NCBI GenBank assembly: GCA_003279635.1
Contig: QCHK01000008.1
Span: forward strand, 1-64,000
Length of the DNA stretch: 64,000 nt
From: Prochlorococcus sp. AG-402-B05
GTDB lineage: Bacteria > Cyanobacteriota > Cyanobacteriia > PCC-6307 > Cyanobiaceae
Reading direction: 5' to 3'
The notes under the pieces were generated by a model. It did no database searches. It saw nothing but the letters and a program-made list of their open reading frames with translations, and had not been told where the DNA came from. Within the stretch, counting starts at the first letter, position 1; each line of letters starts with the position of its first letter. The position numbers were made by a program, and so were the translations under genes. Positions 1 through 10,835 of the stretch are shown here, piece after piece.

Positions 1-592
1 ATACAGCACCTTTAGGCTTCATTACCCCAACAATTTCAAAAGACTGATCTTTTATTCTTATTCTCTCTCCCAAACCTTCCTTATCTTTAAAAAGTTTTTC
101 TTCAAGATCGGGACCAATTACAACTACGTTCTTAGCTCCTTTTGTATCTTGATTATTGATAAAACGACCTTTAGCAATTTCAAAGCTTCTTACAATTAAA
201 AAATCACTTGTAACCCCTGAAATAGAACTACTTGTACTTTTAGAACCAGTTTGGATGACTTCATTCGATGATATTTGTGGGGCTACTCTTTTTACAGTAG
301 GAACTTGTTCTCTTATTGCTTTTGCATCTTTAAGAACTAGGTTCTTGGGAAAAGCCACTCCTCTTCTTCTTGTGTCGTTATTCCCAGGAACAACAAATAA
401 AACATTTGCGCCAAGATTGCTTAGTTGGTTTTCCGCAAGATTTTGTGCCCCTCTTCCTACACCTACAAGTGTTATCACAGAGGCATTCCCAATCACTATT
501 CCTAGCATTGTTAATAAGCTTCTAAATTTATTAGATTTAAGATTCTTTATTGCCATTCCCGAGGTTTCAGCAAGCGGGAGTTTTCTTTTCAT
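1..592 (-). CDS. MacB/DevC-like ABC transporter permease, N-terminal part (continues past window start)
   Basis: Reverse strand reads MKRKLPLAETSGMAIKNLKSNKFRSLLTMLGIVIGNASVITLVGVGRGAQNLAENQLSNLGANVLFVVPGN..., typical of the MacB permease N-terminus. The + strand ORF at 156-602 is its antisense shadow. Confidence 0.85.
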   Translation of the reverse strand, partial: MKRKLPLAETSGMAIKNLKSNKFRSLLTMLGIVIGNASVITLVGVGRGAQNLAENQLSNLGANVLFVVPGNNDTRRRGVAFPKNLVLKDAKAIREQVPTVKRVAPQISSNEVIQTGSKSTSSSISGVTSDFLIVRSFEIAKGRFINNQDTKGAKNVVVIGPDLEEKLFKDKEGLGERIRIKDQSFEIVGVMKPKGAV

Positions 593-598
593 ATGTTT

Positions 599-2056
599 TT
601 AGATAAATAAAGATTCATTGTCATCTTCTGAGCTAACTATCCCAACCTTTACCAAGTCTGTTGACCCACTTACCCCTGATAGTGTTCCAGCTGTCTCAAC
701 AACAAGATCTCCTTGCTTAAGGATTTTCATTTTTTTGGCCATATTCATAGCATCATTAAATGTTTTTGACGTGCTTGTTTGATTTTCTATTAGAAGTGGC
801 GTTACACCCCAGACAAGTTGAAGTGTGCTGGCAACACTTTTTTCATTAGTTACTGCTAATACTGGAGTGGGAGGTCTAAACTTGCTTACGTTTTTAGCGG
901 TAGCACCACTTTTTGTTAAAGGTATTATGGCTGCAGCGTTTATTTGTCTGGCAATACTGCTTACAGCCGCGCTAATAGCATTTGGAATAGTGCTTGGAAG
1001 ATGACTTTCTAATGCTTTTTGTGGATAATCTCGTTCGATTCTTTTCGCAATAGTAGCCATAGTTGCTACAGCCTCAATTGGATAATCACCCACTGCAGTC
1101 TCATTTGAGAGCATTACAGCATCAGTGCCATCGAGTATTGCATTTGCCACGTCACTCACCTCTGCTCTTGTAGGCCTTGGGCTTGAAGCCATTGAATCAA
1201 GCATTTGTGTGGCCGTAATAATTGGTATGCCAAGGCTGTTTGCCTTTTTGATAAGTTGTTTTTGTAATAATGGAACTTCTTCTGCTGGCATCTCTACACC
1301 GAGATCACCTCTAGCTACCATTACTCCATCACATAATTTTAAGACAGCGTCTATTTGATCAATGGCTTCAAATTTTTCTATCTTCGCAACTACTGGGGTG
1401 TCAAACCCATGATTTCTAATTAAATCTTTTATTTCTATTAAATCAGAAGGATTTCTTACAAAACTGAGTGCTACCCAATCAACGCCTTGTTTTAAACCAA
1501 ATGCCAGATCTTTTTTATCTTTGTCTGTTAAAGCCCTTATTGAGAGTTGAACATCAGGGAAATTAACCCCTTTGTTATTAGATAGAACCCCACCCACAGT
1601 TATTGAACAAATTAATCTTTGTTCTTTTAAATCCACTTCTTCAACTTTCATCTCTACCCTTCCATCATCCAACAGAATTCGATTTCCAATACTTACTTCT
1701 TCAGCTAGTTTGTCGTAAGTGACATTGGCTTGGTACTTATTACAGTCAATGTTTTTTGATGTAAGAATAAATTTATCGCCATTCTTGACATTAACTGGGC
1801 CGTTTTTAAATCTTCCAAGTCTAATTTTAGGTCCCTGAAGATCTTGAAGGATTCCTATGTGTATACCTAGATCATCTGAAACTTTTCTAATTGTTTTTAT
1901 TCTATGTGCATGTTCTTCATGGTCACCATGACTAAAATTTAGACGGAAAGTAGTCGCACCAGCTTCTACTAACTTACTTATTTGACTCGCACTCTCAGTT
2001 GCGGGACCTATAGTAGCTACAATCTTGGTCCTTCTGGCTAGGTCGAGTATTTTCAT
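599..2056 (-). CDS. pyk: Pyruvate kinase
   Basis: 485 aa; RRTKIVATIGPA, MVARGDLGVE and ITATQMLDSM motifs. Confidence 0.97.
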   Translation of the reverse strand: MKILDLARRTKIVATIGPATESASQISKLVEAGATTFRLNFSHGDHEEHAHRIKTIRKVSDDLGIHIGILQDLQGPKIRLGRFKNGPVNVKNGDKFILTSKNIDCNKYQANVTYDKLAEEVSIGNRILLDDGRVEMKVEEVDLKEQRLICSITVGGVLSNNKGVNFPDVQLSIRALTDKDKKDLAFGLKQGVDWVALSFVRNPSDLIEIKDLIRNHGFDTPVVAKIEKFEAIDQIDAVLKLCDGVMVARGDLGVEMPAEEVPLLQKQLIKKANSLGIPIITATQMLDSMASSPRPTRAEVSDVANAILDGTDAVMLSNETAVGDYPIEAVATMATIAKRIERDYPQKALESHLPSTIPNAISAAVSSIARQINAAAIIPLTKSGATAKNVSKFRPPTPVLAVTNEKSVASTLQLVWGVTPLLIENQTSTSKTFNDAMNMAKKMKILKQGDLVVETAGTLSGVSGSTDLVKVGIVSSEDDNESLFI

Positions 2057-2134
2057 TTATTTGACTTGTGATAACAAAAAACTAACATCTTATTGCGTTT
2101 TATTTGTCAACTTTACTTTTTCAAGAGAATAAAT

Positions 2135-2464
2135 ATGGAATTAAATGATTACCAAAGAGAATCTCGTAAGACAGCTCTTTATCCTGATGTTGGAAGTAAT
2201 GCTATTTATCCAACATTAGGTCTTGTTGGTGAAGCAGGGGAGGTTGCTGACAAAGTAAAGAAAATTCTAAGAGACAAAAAAGGTTTATTTGATAAAGATA
2301 GTAAGGATGCAATTAAATTTGAACTAGGTGATGTTCTTTGGTACATATCCCAGCTCTCTAGCGAGCTGGGATATGAATTGGAAGAGGTCGCTCATGCAAA
2401 CCTACAAAAGCTCAACAGTCGAAAATCTCGAGGAAAAATCCAAGGTAGTGGCGATGATCGATGA
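2135..2464 (+). CDS. MazG-like nucleotide pyrophosphohydrolase family protein
   Basis: MELNDYQRESRKTALYP...GLVGEAGEVADKVKK...ELGDVLWYISQL; the natural start is the internal ATG at 2135. Confidence 0.85.
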   Translation: MELNDYQRESRKTALYPDVGSNAIYPTLGLVGEAGEVADKVKKILRDKKGLFDKDSKDAIKFELGDVLWYISQLSSELGYELEEVAHANLQKLNSRKSRGKIQGSGDDR

Positions 2465-2471
2465 TCTTCAA

Positions 2472-2774
2472 TTATCCATACATTTGAAATCCTCCCATCG
2501 CTAATGCTGCTGCATTTCCTAAAATTCCCTGAACAACTCTAATAACAACAAAAGCTAAAATAGGAGATAAATCTAAGCCTGCTAATGGAGGTATAATTCC
2601 TCTGAAAAAATTTAGGTAAGGATCAGTAATAGCACACAAATTTACAAGTATGGGATTGCTCATATCAAGATTGGGGAACCATGTAAGCAAAACCCTAATA
2701 ATCAATATTGTTGAATAAATTCCAAGTGTTTTTAAAAGTACAAGCAGAATTGTTGGAATAATTTCGTAACCCAT
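2472..2774 (-). CDS. YggT family membrane protein
   Basis: 100 aa; RVLLTWFPNLDMSNP...TDPYLNFFRGIIPPLAGLDLSPILAF is the YggT signature. Confidence 0.9.
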   Translation of the reverse strand: MGYEIIPTILLVLLKTLGIYSTILIIRVLLTWFPNLDMSNPILVNLCAITDPYLNFFRGIIPPLAGLDLSPILAFVVIRVVQGILGNAAALAMGGFQMYG

Positions 2775-2798
2775 TAGCTTTTAATTTTTTGTATTATA

Positions 2799-3305
2799 TT
2801 AGGCTGCCTTTGTGTCTTCTGCCTTATCTGGTTCAGGTAACACAGAAAATGTTTGATGAAATTTTTCTGACAGAGTTAACCAGAAAGAACGTCCATCCTT
2901 TTGCCGCCTTCTTTCAACGAAGTTTTTTTCTACAAGTTCCTTAATGTGATCGTATGCGCCAGATCCTCTGAGATCAACCAATTCTGATTGGAGTATTTTC
3001 TTTTTGAGTGCAACAGTCGCCAATGTTCTTAATGTCGCAATCGATAAATCTGCTGGAAGGAGATCTTGAACCAACTCTCCTAGTCCTTGCCTTAATTCCA
3101 AGCTGTAATGACTTTTGTTTTCGTTTATTTCTAGAGAAGTGTCACGCTGAGCGTATCCAGCCTTTAGTTCCCAAAGTGCTTTTTCTATTTCATCAATATC
3201 TTTATCTAGTAATTCAGCCATCTCTTTTGATGATGTTGGTCTTCCTTTGAGATATAAGATTGCCTCAATCTTTGCTGGTAATGAAATTTGAATGCTCTCA
3301 CTCAT
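2799..3305 (-). CDS. scpB: Segregation and condensation protein B
   Basis: 168 aa; two winged-helix-like regions, IEAILYLKGRPTSSKEMAELL and RTLATVALKKKILQSELVDLRGSGAYDHIKELVEKNFVE. Confidence 0.85.
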   Translation of the reverse strand: MSESIQISLPAKIEAILYLKGRPTSSKEMAELLDKDIDEIEKALWELKAGYAQRDTSLEINENKSHYSLELRQGLGELVQDLLPADLSIATLRTLATVALKKKILQSELVDLRGSGAYDHIKELVEKNFVERRRQKDGRSFWLTLSEKFHQTFSVLPEPDKAEDTKAA

Positions 3306-3361
3306 AACTTTAAAAAAAATTTTATTTTTCTAGATACTCAAAATTAACGCGTCTAATTAAA

Positions 3362-4897
3362 CTATGCACCTAAAAATAATTTATATGCTGGATTATCTGT
3401 CTCATCCCAATTCTTATAACCTATTTTTTTGACAAATTCATTCCATGCTTGAATTTCGGAATCGCTTACTAGCACACCTATGACTATTCTTCCAATATCA
3501 GCTCCGTGATTTCGATAATGGAATATGCTTATCGTCCACTCAGGTCTCATTGAGTTTACAAATCTCATTAAGGCCCCTGGCCTTTCGGGAAACTCAAATC
3601 TATATAGTAATTCTGTATATTCTCCTTTAGATATTTGACTTATTGATCTTGGTAGCCTGCCACCAACCATATGCCTGAGATGAACTTTTGATAATTCATC
3701 ATTACTTAAATCATGACAATCAAAACCTTTACTTTTGATCTCAGCTGTTAATAATTCCCTATCATTAATATTCAAAACTTCAACACCCATAAATATTTGA
3801 GCTGTTTTCCCTTCTGACATTCTATAACTAAATTCAGTTAGACTTCGCGACCCAAGTGTCTTACATAAAAGTTTTAAACTACCCGCTTTTTCTGGAATTC
3901 CTACTGCAATCATAGCTTCTTTTTCTTCACCTAATTCGGCCCTTTCTGCTACAAATCTTAGCCGTTCAAAATTCATATTTGCACCACAAGCTATTGCAAC
4001 AAGGTTGTTGTTTTTTAACTGATTATTTACAACATGTTTTTTTAAACCAGCAATAGATAATGCACCTGCTGGTTCAAGAATTGATCTTGTATCCTCGAAA
4101 ACATCTTTTATCGCTGCGCAAATTTCGTCAGTACTTACAGTAACCATTTCATCAACATTTTTTTTGCAAATCGAGAACGTCTTTTCTCCTACCTTCCTTA
4201 CCGCAACACCATCTGCAAAAAGGCCAATACTTTCAAGCTCAATAGGTTGATTTGCTTTTAATGAAAGTGTCATTGCGCAAGCATCTTCTGGTTCAACGCC
4301 AATAATCTTTGTCCCTGGCCATATTGCTTTTACGTAAGCACTTACTCCAGCAATAAGTCCCCCTCCTCCCACGGCGATGTAAATAGCATCAGGCGGAGTT
4401 AGACTTTGCCTAAGTATTTCTAGACCTATTGTTCCTTGTCCTGCTATGACTTCAGGATCATCAAATGGATGTATGAAAGTTAGATTTTCTCTATTAGAGA
4501 TCTCTAGAGCCTTTTCATAGCATTCATCATAAGTTTCACCGAAAAGAATAACTTCTGCATTGTGTGACTCTACAGCCCTTACTTTCATCACGGGAGTTGT
4601 AAGAGGCATAACAATTACTGCTCTGCATTTCAGGAATGATGCACTTAATGCAACTCCCTGTGCATGGTTTCCAGCGCTTGATGCAATTACTCCTTTATCT
4701 AGCTCCTCCTTGCTTAGCTGAGACATGCGATTAAATGCACCTCTTAACTTGAATGAGAAGACAGGTTGAAGGTCTTCTCTCTTAAACCAAATGTTGTTTT
4801 TTAATTTTTTGCTTAAGTTTTCCGCGCTTTCTAGTGGGGTTTCTTCAGCAACGTCATAAACGCGAGCTCTTAGGATTTTCTGTAAATAGTCCTCCAT
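3362..4897 (-). CDS. ilvA: Threonine ammonia-lyase, biosynthetic
   Basis: 511 aa; KREDLQPVFSFKLRGA (PLP lysine), SSAGNHAQGVA, GGGGLIAGV; two C-terminal ACT-like regions. Confidence 0.96.
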   Translation of the reverse strand: MEDYLQKILRARVYDVAEETPLESAENLSKKLKNNIWFKREDLQPVFSFKLRGAFNRMSQLSKEELDKGVIASSAGNHAQGVALSASFLKCRAVIVMPLTTPVMKVRAVESHNAEVILFGETYDECYEKALEISNRENLTFIHPFDDPEVIAGQGTIGLEILRQSLTPPDAIYIAVGGGGLIAGVSAYVKAIWPGTKIIGVEPEDACAMTLSLKANQPIELESIGLFADGVAVRKVGEKTFSICKKNVDEMVTVSTDEICAAIKDVFEDTRSILEPAGALSIAGLKKHVVNNQLKNNNLVAIACGANMNFERLRFVAERAELGEEKEAMIAVGIPEKAGSLKLLCKTLGSRSLTEFSYRMSEGKTAQIFMGVEVLNINDRELLTAEIKSKGFDCHDLSNDELSKVHLRHMVGGRLPRSISQISKGEYTELLYRFEFPERPGALMRFVNSMRPEWTISIFHYRNHGADIGRIVIGVLVSDSEIQAWNEFVKKIGYKNWDETDNPAYKLFLGA

Positions 4898-5016
4898 ATC
4901 TAGTTTTTTAAAGATTTTTTGTTCTTGTGTTTTCTACATTCCATTTGTTCTTGTTCAAGTTTTATCAAAATGTACGGTAGACCTCGTAGATTGGAAGGAT
5001 TCAATCTCAGAGTTAT

Positions 5017-6903
5017 ATGCGTCTGAGCCAGTTAAGTCATCCTAATGAGCTTCATGGCTTAGCCATAAGTGATTTGGAAGATGTTGCTTGCCAAATTAGA
5101 GAAAGGCATCTTCAAGTAGTTTCTACTAGTGGTGGTCACTTAGGTCCAGGTCTTGGTGTTGTTGAGTTAACAATTGCTCTCTATCAGACTTTAGATCTAG
5201 ATGTAGATAAAGTTATTTGGGATGTTGGACATCAAGCTTATCCTCACAAGTTACTTACGGGAAGATATAACCGATTTGATTCTCTCAGACAGCAAAAAGG
5301 CGTAGCTGGTTATCTAAAAAGAACAGAAAGTAAATTTGATCATTTTGGAGCTGGACATGCCAGCACATCAATTTCTGCCGCTCTTGGTATGGCTATTGCC
5401 AGAGACCGAAAAGGGGAAGATTATAAATGTGTTGCAGTAATTGGAGATGGTGCACTTACCGGTGGAATGGCTTTGGAGGCTATTAATCATGCAGGACATC
5501 TTCCAAAAACACCTCTTTTGGTTGTCCTAAATGATAATGATATGTCGATTTCTCCTCCTGTTGGAGCATTATCGACTTATTTAAATCGTATGCGTCATAG
5601 CCCGCCTGTTCAATTCATATCTGACAGTGTCCAAGAAAGTGTGAAAAATCTTCCTTTCATGGGAGATGCTATACAAGAGGAATTTAAATCTCTTACTGGA
5701 AGCGTTAGACGTTTAGCAGTTCCAAGTGTTGGTGCTGTTTTTGAGGAATTGGGTTTTACTTATATGGGTCCTGTAGATGGGCATGATATTGTTGAATTGA
5801 CTAGAACATTTAATGCTGCGCATAAAGTTGGTGGACCTGTAATGGTCCATGTCGCTACTACAAAGGGAAAAGGTTATCCATATGCTGAAGCTGATCAGGT
5901 TGGTTACCATGCTCAGTCTTCCTTTGATCTAACAACAGGAAAATCTATTCCCTCTAAAACTCCTAAACCTCCAAGTTTTAGCAAGGTATTTGGACAAACT
6001 TTAGTAAAACTTTGCGAACAAGACAGCAAAATTGTAGGTATTACTGCTGCAATGGCAGAAGGTACAGCTTTAAATCTTTTACAGAAAGCTATTCCTGATC
6101 AATATGTTGATGTTGGTATCGCAGAACAACATGCTGTAACTCTTGCTGGTGGTATGGCTTGCGAAGGCATAAAACCAGTTGTTGCCATTTACAGTACTTT
6201 TTTACAACGTGCATATGATCAGTTGATCCATGATATTGGAATACAGAATTTACCTGTAACTTTTGTATTAGATAGAGCTGGAATTGTTGGTGCTGATGGC
6301 CCAACTCATCAAGGGCAATATGACATTAGTTATTTAAGGTGTATTCCAAACTTTACTGTTATGGCTCCAAAAGATGAGTCTGAATTGCAGCAAATGTTGG
6401 TTACCTGTATTAATCACAATGGTCCATCAGCTCTAAGGATACCTCGAGGTTCTGGAGAAGGTGCAGCTTTGATGGAGGAAGGATGGGAATCTCTAGAAAT
6501 TGGTAAAGCTGAGACTATAGAAGAGGGCGAAAACTTATTAATAATTGGTTATGGCTCTATGGTTTTCCCAGCAATTAAAACAGCAGCAATACTGAAAGAA
6601 TTAGGAGTGAATAGTACTGTTATTAACGCTCGCTTCATAAGACCATTAGATGAGGATACTATTCATGAGGCAGCAAAAAGAATTGGGAAAGTAGTAACAA
6701 TGGAAGAAGGAACACTATTGGGCGGCTTTGGATCTGCTGTTGTTGAATCTTTTAATGATAATGATATTTTTGTCCCTACATTAAGAATTGGAATACCAGA
6801 CAAATTAGTCGATCATGCAACGCCGCAACAAAGCAAAGAATCGCTTGGATTAACTCCCGAAATGATGTCTGATCAAATTAGAAAGAAATTCAATTTTAAT
6901 TAA
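5017..6903 (+). CDS. dxs: 1-deoxy-D-xylulose-5-phosphate synthase
   Basis: 628 aa; transketolase-like motifs ([42 protein letters not shown]). Confidence 0.97.
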   Translation: MRLSQLSHPNELHGLAISDLEDVACQIRERHLQVVSTSGGHLGPGLGVVELTIALYQTLDLDVDKVIWDVGHQAYPHKLLTGRYNRFDSLRQQKGVAGYLKRTESKFDHFGAGHASTSISAALGMAIARDRKGEDYKCVAVIGDGALTGGMALEAINHAGHLPKTPLLVVLNDNDMSISPPVGALSTYLNRMRHSPPVQFISDSVQESVKNLPFMGDAIQEEFKSLTGSVRRLAVPSVGAVFEELGFTYMGPVDGHDIVELTRTFNAAHKVGGPVMVHVATTKGKGYPYAEADQVGYHAQSSFDLTTGKSIPSKTPKPPSFSKVFGQTLVKLCEQDSKIVGITAAMAEGTALNLLQKAIPDQYVDVGIAEQHAVTLAGGMACEGIKPVVAIYSTFLQRAYDQLIHDIGIQNLPVTFVLDRAGIVGADGPTHQGQYDISYLRCIPNFTVMAPKDESELQQMLVTCINHNGPSALRIPRGSGEGAALMEEGWESLEIGKAETIEEGENLLIIGYGSMVFPAIKTAAILKELGVNSTVINARFIRPLDEDTIHEAAKRIGKVVTMEEGTLLGGFGSAVVESFNDNDIFVPTLRIGIPDKLVDHATPQQSKESLGLTPEMMSDQIRKKFNFN

Positions 6904-6916
6904 TTATTCTTCAAAT

Positions 6917-6951
6917 AAAAAAAGAATTATTGAATAAATAATCCTTTTTTT
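6917..6951. terminator. Putative bidirectional terminator between convergent dxs and psaK
   Basis: AAAAAAAGaATTATTgaataAATAATcCTTTTTTT: stem with A-tract and T-tract flanks between convergent genes. Confidence 0.7.
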
Positions 6952-6974
6952 ATTTTTTAATTTGAAACTTAAAG

Positions 6975-7238
6975 CTATAAAACTCCTCTCGCTGCAAGAC
7001 CCAATATTGAGCCTATTCCCAAAACATGACCTAAGCAATTTGCACCAACGAAAGCACCATGACTTAGACCACCATAAAACTGAGCATTAGGCATTGGAAA
7101 ACCTTCATTGGGCTTTTCAATATTTGATCTAGCTATGGCATACGCGAGCAGATTACAAATGATCATTACAACGGCACATTTCGGAGACCACTGGAATGTC
7201 ACTGGATCAGCTGCTGCCAGCAAAGTTGTAAACATCAT
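6975..7238 (-). CDS. psaK: Photosystem I subunit X (PsaK)
   Basis: 87 aa; two TM helices, PKCAVVMIICNLLAYAIAR and C-terminal GLSHGAFVGANCLGHVLGIGSILGLAARGVL. Confidence 0.88.
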   Translation of the reverse strand: MMFTTLLAAADPVTFQWSPKCAVVMIICNLLAYAIARSNIEKPNEGFPMPNAQFYGGLSHGAFVGANCLGHVLGIGSILGLAARGVL

Positions 7239-7305
7239 TTATGTCTATCAGTTGTTTTCATTATCGTTCACAAAGCATACTAATGAGTCATTTGTTACTC
7301 ACCTC

Positions 7306-7650
7306 TTAAGAGTTATTTACTTCTGTTTTTTTTCTTGCCGACTGCAACATTAAAACAAAACCGTAAACAACTAAAGCATCACTTATCGTTAAGAAGGATT
7401 CTGCAAGTCCGTGCAGGACATCTACATTTGTTAATTCTTCTCCAAAATAAATTAGGGAGATTATTGCAAAAACAATAGTCATGAAAACAAATAACAGAGT
7501 TAATTTAAATCCTAATAATGATATTTTGGGTATTGACTTTGTTTTTCCAGCGTATCTCAGAAATACAAGATATGGAATTAGTGAAAGTATAAAAAAAGGA
7601 CTAGGATCAACTCGTGCAATTGATTCAAGACTAAGAATTGAAATATTCAT
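7306..7650 (-). CDS. DUF3593-type membrane protein
   Basis: 114 aa, three predicted TM helices; start overlaps the upstream gene stop by 4 nt (7647-7650). Confidence 0.65.
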   Translation of the reverse strand: MNISILSLESIARVDPSPFFILSLIPYLVFLRYAGKTKSIPKISLLGFKLTLLFVFMTIVFAIISLIYFGEELTNVDVLHGLAESFLTISDALVVYGFVLMLQSARKKTEVNNS

Positions 7651-7955
7651 TGGTTTGGTTGCGAAGATTCAGCTCTAAACAAATTCCAAGCTGCAAACGC
7701 AAGACATATATTTCCTAGAGTTGTAAGAGCTGCCTGTAGAACAACTAATCCTTTTAATTCAATACTGTTGTCGAATATATGCCATGTGATTGCTGCCATT
7801 GCACTAGCTAAATTTGGCAACATTGCTAAAGCAAAATAACCCAAAGCCTTGTTCTTGGTTATTGATGAAATATAGTCAATTATTATTATTGCAATCGCCC
7901 ACTCAAATAGAGTCGCAATATGGATAAACCATGTTCCTAATGAGAGTTCATGCAT
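7647..7955 (-). CDS. DUF2499-type membrane protein
   Basis: 102 aa; MHELSLGTWFIHIATLFEWAIAIIIIDYIS..., the cyanobacterial/plastid DUF2499 type. Confidence 0.7.
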   Translation of the reverse strand: MHELSLGTWFIHIATLFEWAIAIIIIDYISSITKNKALGYFALAMLPNLASAMAAITWHIFDNSIELKGLVVLQAALTTLGNICLAFAAWNLFRAESSQPNQ

Positions 7956-8517
7956 ATATTTTTTGTTGTTTAATTAGCTCTTCTAAAACTTCTTGAGCAT
8001 GCCCAATTGGTCTTACTCCTATCCATTTATATACAACTATACCTTCTGGGTTGATAAGAAATGTATTTCTTTTTGAGTAGGGATTTAACCATGAATCGTA
8101 TGACTTACTAATTTCTGAATTTGCATCTGATAGTAATGTATATCCAAGTTTTTCGGATGTACAAAATGATTCGTGCTCTTCTTCACTATCTGCACTGATC
8201 CCAACTATTGAGGCATTAATTTTATTATATTTAGACAGATTATCTTGAAAATTTTTTGCCTCTAATGTACAACCACTTGAGAAATCTTTAGGATAAAAAT
8301 ATATAACTAACCATTTTTTTGAAAAATCATCCAATGACCATTGCTTTTTATTTGGGATGTTTTTGTTATATCCATTCAACAAAAAATCGGGTGCCTTTTT
8401 GCCAAGGGTAACTGAATTTATATTTGCAAATAGTCTCGAAGGTTTAATAAATAAAATACTAGAAAATAAAATAAACGATTTTATAAATTCACTTCTTTTC
8501 ATTTGATAAAAAATCAA
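7948..8517 (-). CDS. Peroxiredoxin, Bcp/AhpC-TSA family
   Basis: FSKKWLVIYFYPKDFSSGCTLEAKNFQ is the peroxiredoxin active site; N-terminal signal/TM-like segment. Confidence 0.92.
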   Translation of the reverse strand: MIFYQMKRSEFIKSFILFSSILFIKPSRLFANINSVTLGKKAPDFLLNGYNKNIPNKKQWSLDDFSKKWLVIYFYPKDFSSGCTLEAKNFQDNLSKYNKINASIVGISADSEEEHESFCTSEKLGYTLLSDANSEISKSYDSWLNPYSKRNTFLINPEGIVVYKWIGVRPIGHAQEVLEELIKQQKIYA

Positions 8518-8519
8518 AT

Positions 8520-8756
8520 TTAAAGTTTGTTTAAATCAACCCCTAATGATTTGGCATATTTTCCTAAACCTTTTTTCTGAATAGTTTTTAGTGCTCTTGT
8601 CGTAACTCTTATATTAATCCATTTGTTTTCTTCTTCCCACCACAATCTACGTTGCTGCAAATTTGCTTGCTGCAATTTTTTAGTTCTGATATGGGAATGG
8701 CTGACTGACATTCCGTTATTAGCCCTTGTGCCTGTAAGTTGGCAAACTCTAGACAT
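8520..8756 (-). CDS. rpmB: Ribosomal protein bL28
   Basis: [39 protein letters not shown]. Confidence 0.96.
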   Translation of the reverse strand: MSRVCQLTGTRANNGMSVSHSHIRTKKLQQANLQQRRLWWEEENKWINIRVTTRALKTIQKKGLGKYAKSLGVDLNKL

Positions 8757-8800
8757 TTTTTAATCTTATTCGTTTATTTATTCTATCAAATGAGTTGAGT

Positions 8801-10705
8801 TTATACGAAATTTTTCATTAATTTCCCTAGCAGCTCAGCATTTCTATTTTGAAAAGCTCCTATATCTTTGTTCTCAAGCCCTCCAATTGATAGTTTTGCC
8901 ATCTCATAAACATGTATGGCGATGTCGCTAGCTAATTGACCTTCTTCTGATTTACTGGATCCTTCAATAACTATTTGGTTAGAATTTAGCTTGAGTAAGC
9001 CTTGAATAAGTGGGTGATTTGAATTGACTATTAAATTATGATATTCCGGAAGACCAGGCAGTTTCTGTTCCATTAATGCTGTTATATCATTTATTCTTCT
9101 CATTTGTTCTGGTAACAATATTAATGAGGGTGGTGAATTATCACCTTTTAGATTCTGTATTTGTACTGTGACTTTTTCATTGTTTAAAGCCGAAATAATA
9201 ATTTTTTTAAGTGTTTCTGACTTTGTATTCCCGTCTTTATCTGCAATCTCAGGCGAATCATCTTTAATACTTTCGTCTAGTTCGGAATCGACTCTTACAA
9301 AATTTATTTCTTTGTTTTTTTCCTCTAGCCAAGGAATAAACTGAGTATCAATAACAGTATCAAGTTTTAAAACCTCTTTACCTTGCGAAGTCCACATATT
9401 GAGTGCTGTTGATTGAGAGACTTCATCTGTTGAATATAAAATCTTTTTGTTCTCATCAGTAAGCCTATTCTTATATCCGTCTAGGGTAGTAAATGTTTTT
9501 GAACCAGATTTTACCAACTCGTTATTCTCTTTATTATCTTCAACAGGAACTTTTGTTGTTGAATATAAAATTATTTCTTTTACTTGCTCGGCAAATTTCT
9601 CATCTTCCATAGCTCCAATTTTTATAAAGGGGGCTATTGAGTCCCATATGTCAGCATAAAATTGGGTTTCATCCTTCTTTAATGTTTTAAGCTTATCGGC
9701 TAATTTCTTAGCAATAAAGTTACCTATGGATTTAACTCTTCTGTCTGATTGTAATGCGCTTCTACTAACATTTAAGGGAATGTCTGGCGAATCTATCACC
9801 CCCCTCAACGGTAATAGGTATCTTGGAACTATTTCTTTAATTGAGTCACTAACAAAGACCTGATTACAGAAAAGTTTTATTTCACCACTTTCCCAATCTG
9901 CTCTTCCACTTATCTTTGGAAAATATAATATACCTTGCAAATTATATGGATAGTCAGTATTTAGGTGAACCCATAAGAGAGGATCTCCCTGAAAGGGATA
10001 GAGATATTTATAGAGTTCAATATAATCTTCATCTTTAAGATTTTGTTTGCTTTCTCTCCATGGTGGATTCATTTTATTGATAACTTCTTCTTCAAGTGAG
10101 ATTTCAATAGGCATGAAATCACAATATTTTTTAATTAATGTCTTAATTCTGCTTGGTTCTATATATTCAATTTCTTCTTCCATTAAATGTAAAATTATAT
10201 CTGTACCTATCTCTTCTTTATCTGATTCATCAAGTGTATATTGAGGCGATCCATTACATTTCCATTGAATAGCTTGTGAGTCATTCTTTGCTGATTTAGT
10301 TATTATCTCAACTTCTTCTGCAACCATAAAACTTGAGTAAAAACCGAGTCCAAAATGACCTATAAAACCATCATCAGGTTGCTTATATTTTTCAAGAAAT
10401 TCTTCTGCGCTTGAGAAAGCTACTTGATTAATATATTTCTTAATTTCATCACTTGTCATTCCTATTCCATTGTCACTAATGGTCAATGTCTTATGTTCTC
10501 TGTCAATCGAAATTTTTATTTTTTCATCGTCAGCAGCGACACAATCTCCTGCAAAGGCCGCCATTTTCCTTTTCTTGATTGCATCTACGGAGTTACTTAT
10601 AAGCTCTCTAATAAATATTTCATGATCTGAGTAAACTGCTTTTTTAATTATTGGAAATATATTTTCTGTGTGAATAAGAATAGTTCCTTCTTCTTTAACG
10701 GGCAT
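8801..10705 (-). CDS. htpG: Chaperone HtpG (Hsp90)
   Basis: 634 aa; GHL ATPase motifs (HEIFIRELISNSVDAIKK, TISDNGIGMTSDEI, GHFGLGFYSSFMVA). Confidence 0.97.
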   Translation of the reverse strand: MPVKEEGTILIHTENIFPIIKKAVYSDHEIFIRELISNSVDAIKKRKMAAFAGDCVAADDEKIKISIDREHKTLTISDNGIGMTSDEIKKYINQVAFSSAEEFLEKYKQPDDGFIGHFGLGFYSSFMVAEEVEIITKSAKNDSQAIQWKCNGSPQYTLDESDKEEIGTDIILHLMEEEIEYIEPSRIKTLIKKYCDFMPIEISLEEEVINKMNPPWRESKQNLKDEDYIELYKYLYPFQGDPLLWVHLNTDYPYNLQGILYFPKISGRADWESGEIKLFCNQVFVSDSIKEIVPRYLLPLRGVIDSPDIPLNVSRSALQSDRRVKSIGNFIAKKLADKLKTLKKDETQFYADIWDSIAPFIKIGAMEDEKFAEQVKEIILYSTTKVPVEDNKENNELVKSGSKTFTTLDGYKNRLTDENKKILYSTDEVSQSTALNMWTSQGKEVLKLDTVIDTQFIPWLEEKNKEINFVRVDSELDESIKDDSPEIADKDGNTKSETLKKIIISALNNEKVTVQIQNLKGDNSPPSLILLPEQMRRINDITALMEQKLPGLPEYHNLIVNSNHPLIQGLLKLNSNQIVIEGSSKSEEGQLASDIAIHVYEMAKLSIGGLENKDIGAFQNRNAELLGKLMKNFV

Positions 10706-10835
10706 GTCTTGTCTAAATTTTTATCATCATAGCGATACAAATTTCTATTTAGGCGTTAAACGCAAAAGTGTTATTGAATAAAGCTCAATAGTTTTCGATC
10801 CCTGACAATTATTGATAATCTAAAGCTAATTTATA

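Noticed and set aside
156-602. + strand 148-aa ORF
   Set aside because: Antisense shadow of the MacB-like permease on the minus strand.
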